This document shows, piece by piece, positions 5,574 to 6,437 of a stretch of 6,437 nt of DNA. The notes under the pieces are model-generated. The model ran no database searches. It had not been told where the DNA came from and was given only the letters and a program-made list of their open reading frames with translations. The stretch comes from Candidatus Latescibacterota bacterium (lineage in GTDB: Bacteria > Latescibacterota > UBA2968 > UBA8231): assembly GCA_003529325.1 (NCBI GenBank), contig DPVW01000309.1:10076-16512 (forward strand), given 5' to 3'. Each line of letters begins with the position of its first letter. Position 1 is the first letter of the stretch. The position numbers and the translations under genes are program-made.

Positions 5574-6258
5574 CTGGACTCTCCTTAGCACTCTGGTTCT
5601 GCGACACCGACGGCAATCAAACAGGCGGGTCGCCGGGTGTCAATCTGCCATTCGGTGTTCACTGTTTCTGATCACAATCGCAGTCTGCACACAGTCCTCA
5701 CCAACTCAAGCCAGCGTTGTCGAAGACAATCTACGGGCCGTCATCGAGGGCAATCGGGCTCTCAAGGACAGCCTCTTCCGCCACGGTGACGACTCTCCGC
5801 TTCGACTTCAGGACAAATCTGATTTTGCTGGCCTGCGATATTTTCCAGTGAACCTTGGGTGGCGCGTCGAAGGGAAACTGCATCGTTACGGCCGAACTCG
5901 TCAGATTCAGTTGCCCGACACAGGTGGCAGCACGATCGCCGTCGAACGGTTCGGTCGATTCCTCTTCCAGGTGGATGGAAAAGCCTTCTGGCTTGAGGTC
6001 TTCCGCAGCGTGCAGGGGGGCAGTCTGACGACCTACTTCACGGACCAGACCAATGGCACCTCGACCTACGGGGCTGGTCGATACGCCGTCGTGGGGAAAT
6101 CGGATGATGGGACCTATGTCCTTGATTTTAATGGTTCTTATAGTCCGTATTGTGCGTACAACGAAGATTATGTCTGCCCACTTCCACCGGCTCACAATCA
6201 TCTCCCTTTCAAGGTCGATGCCGGAGAACTTGACACTGGTCCGGATCTTGCCCACTGA
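5548..6258 (+). CDS. DUF1684 family exported protein (start codon uncertain)
   Basis: The C-terminal two thirds carry the DUF1684 pattern: FPVNLGWRVEGKL, then the GRFLFQVDGKAFWLEVF strand pair, TYFTDQTNGTSTYGAGRY, LDFNGSYSPYCAYNEDYVC, CPLPPAHNHLPF and a closing DAGE. The family has no established reaction. It is generally a predicted secreted or periplasmic protein of about 200-300 residues. A hydrophobic stretch (CSLFLITIAVC) followed by TQA-S looks like a Sec signal peptide cleaved before SVVEDN. The lipobox-like IAVC is not canonical. The start is unclear. The only in-frame ATGs (5548 and 5512) lie inside the divergent SDR gene without a ribosome binding site and put about 34 extra residues in front of the signal. 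An ATT at 5650 would give a clean signal peptide (RCSLFLITIAVC). No other ATG, GTG or TTG is available. A non-canonical start or an upstream indel is possible, so 5548 is a placeholder. Confidence 0.8.
   Translation: MATRSFSLNWTLLSTLVLRHRRQSNRRVAGCQSAIRCSLFLITIAVCTQSSPTQASVVEDNLRAVIEGNRALKDSLFRHGDDSPLRLQDKSDFAGLRYFPVNLGWRVEGKLHRYGRTRQIQLPDTGGSTIAVERFGRFLFQVDGKAFWLEVFRSVQGGSLTTYFTDQTNGTSTYGAGRYAVVGKSDDGTYVLDFNGSYSPYCAYNEDYVCPLPPAHNHLPFKVDAGELDTGPDLAH
5581..5586 (-). promoter_or_regulatory. strong ribosome binding site for the SDR TTG start
   Basis: AAGGAG on the minus strand (5586 to 5581), 7 nt upstream of the TTG at 5573, is the best Shine-Dalgarno sequence in the window and identifies the rare start codon. 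Confidence 0.8.
5616..5643 (-). promoter_or_regulatory. candidate sigma70 promoter for the SDR/beta-helix operon
   Basis: On the minus strand a perfect TTGACA (5643 to 5638) is followed after 16 nt by TTTGAT (5621 to 5616), 4 of 6 matches to the -10 consensus. It would give a leader of about 35 nt before the SDR TTG start. The -10 is mediocre, so support is moderate. The site lies inside the long reading frame of the divergent DUF1684 gene but upstream of the alternative ATT start of that gene. Confidence 0.4.
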
Positions 6259-6329
6259 GACTGCCGCCCCCGCTCGGTCGGCATCTGGACACTTCCGTCA
6301 ACCACAGCAGACACCTATGGGCTCTCTCC

Positions 6330-6437
6330 ATGAGGCGCTTCATCTTTCTCACCTTCCTCGGGGGGATCGCGACACTCGCCGGGCACGGCGTAGTCAGTCT
6401 CGGGCTGCATCCCTATCGACTGGATTCTCTGGCACCG
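6330..6437 (+). CDS. N-terminal fragment of a putative exported protein (partial)
   Basis: An ATG at 6330 opens 36 codons to the right edge. The product begins MRRFIFLTFLGGIATLAGHG, with a basic n-region and a hydrophobic core as in a signal peptide or membrane anchor, then VVSLGLHPYRLDSLAP. It lies 71 nt after the DUF1684 stop on the same strand and may share its transcript. No clear Shine-Dalgarno is seen. Another frame from the ATG at 6317 is also open but gives a His/Arg-rich, unlikely protein. The family cannot be named from this much sequence. Confidence 0.5.
   Translation, partial: MRRFIFLTFLGGIATLAGHGVVSLGLHPYRLDSLAP

Noticed and set aside
5731..6255. 174-codon minus-strand frame opposite the DUF1684 gene
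   Set aside because: The + strand carries the conserved DUF1684 motifs. The antisense product has no recognisable features.

Overview
The window comes from a fairly G+C-rich bacterium. Gene packing is dense, genes overlap or nearly touch, start codons are a mix of ATG and TTG, and there are Shine-Dalgarno sequences and sigma70-like promoter boxes. Nothing fixes the taxon. The gene content would suit a proteobacterium or another Gram-negative: a periplasmic-type DUF1684 protein, diaminopimelate-pathway genes, and a split, eukaryote-like AICAR transformylase. There are no tRNA or rRNA genes, IS elements or CRISPR repeats that I can see.

Left part (1-2186). A possible gene tail on the + strand (1-69) meets a strong perfect-stem hairpin (102-136). 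From the right, a two-gene minus-strand operon reads towards the same hairpin: dapA (2001 to 964), then dapB (957 to 163). The two are 6 nt apart, with the dapB ribosome binding site overlapping the dapA stop, so they look translationally coupled. They encode the first two enzymes of the lysine/diaminopimelate branch from aspartate semialdehyde. A good sigma70-type promoter for dapA (TTGACA, 17 nt, CATACT) lies at 2157-2129. It is followed by a leader of about 120 nt with small hairpins.

Middle (2187-3541). A divergent + strand gene encodes a stand-alone AICAR formyltransferase that closely resembles the C-terminal half of animal ATIC and lacks the IMP cyclohydrolase half. It ends in a 179-nt convergent intergenic stretch with several inverted repeats.

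Right part (3542-6437). A second minus-strand pair consists of a short-chain dehydrogenase (5573 to 4800) followed 13 nt later by a right-handed beta-helix protein with no signal peptide (4786 to 3542). Their spacing implies one operon, and a carbohydrate or uronate-type substrate is a reasonable guess but not shown. Divergent from the SDR is a secreted DUF1684 protein whose start codon is problematic. After it, a further + strand ORF with a signal-peptide-like N-terminus runs off the right edge.

The most interesting points are the isolated eukaryote-like AICAR transformylase, the unsignalled Cys-rich beta-helix protein coupled to an SDR, the altered active-site loop and C-terminal tail of DapA, and the structured convergent intergenic region. 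I found no evidence for a defence system or a mobile element.
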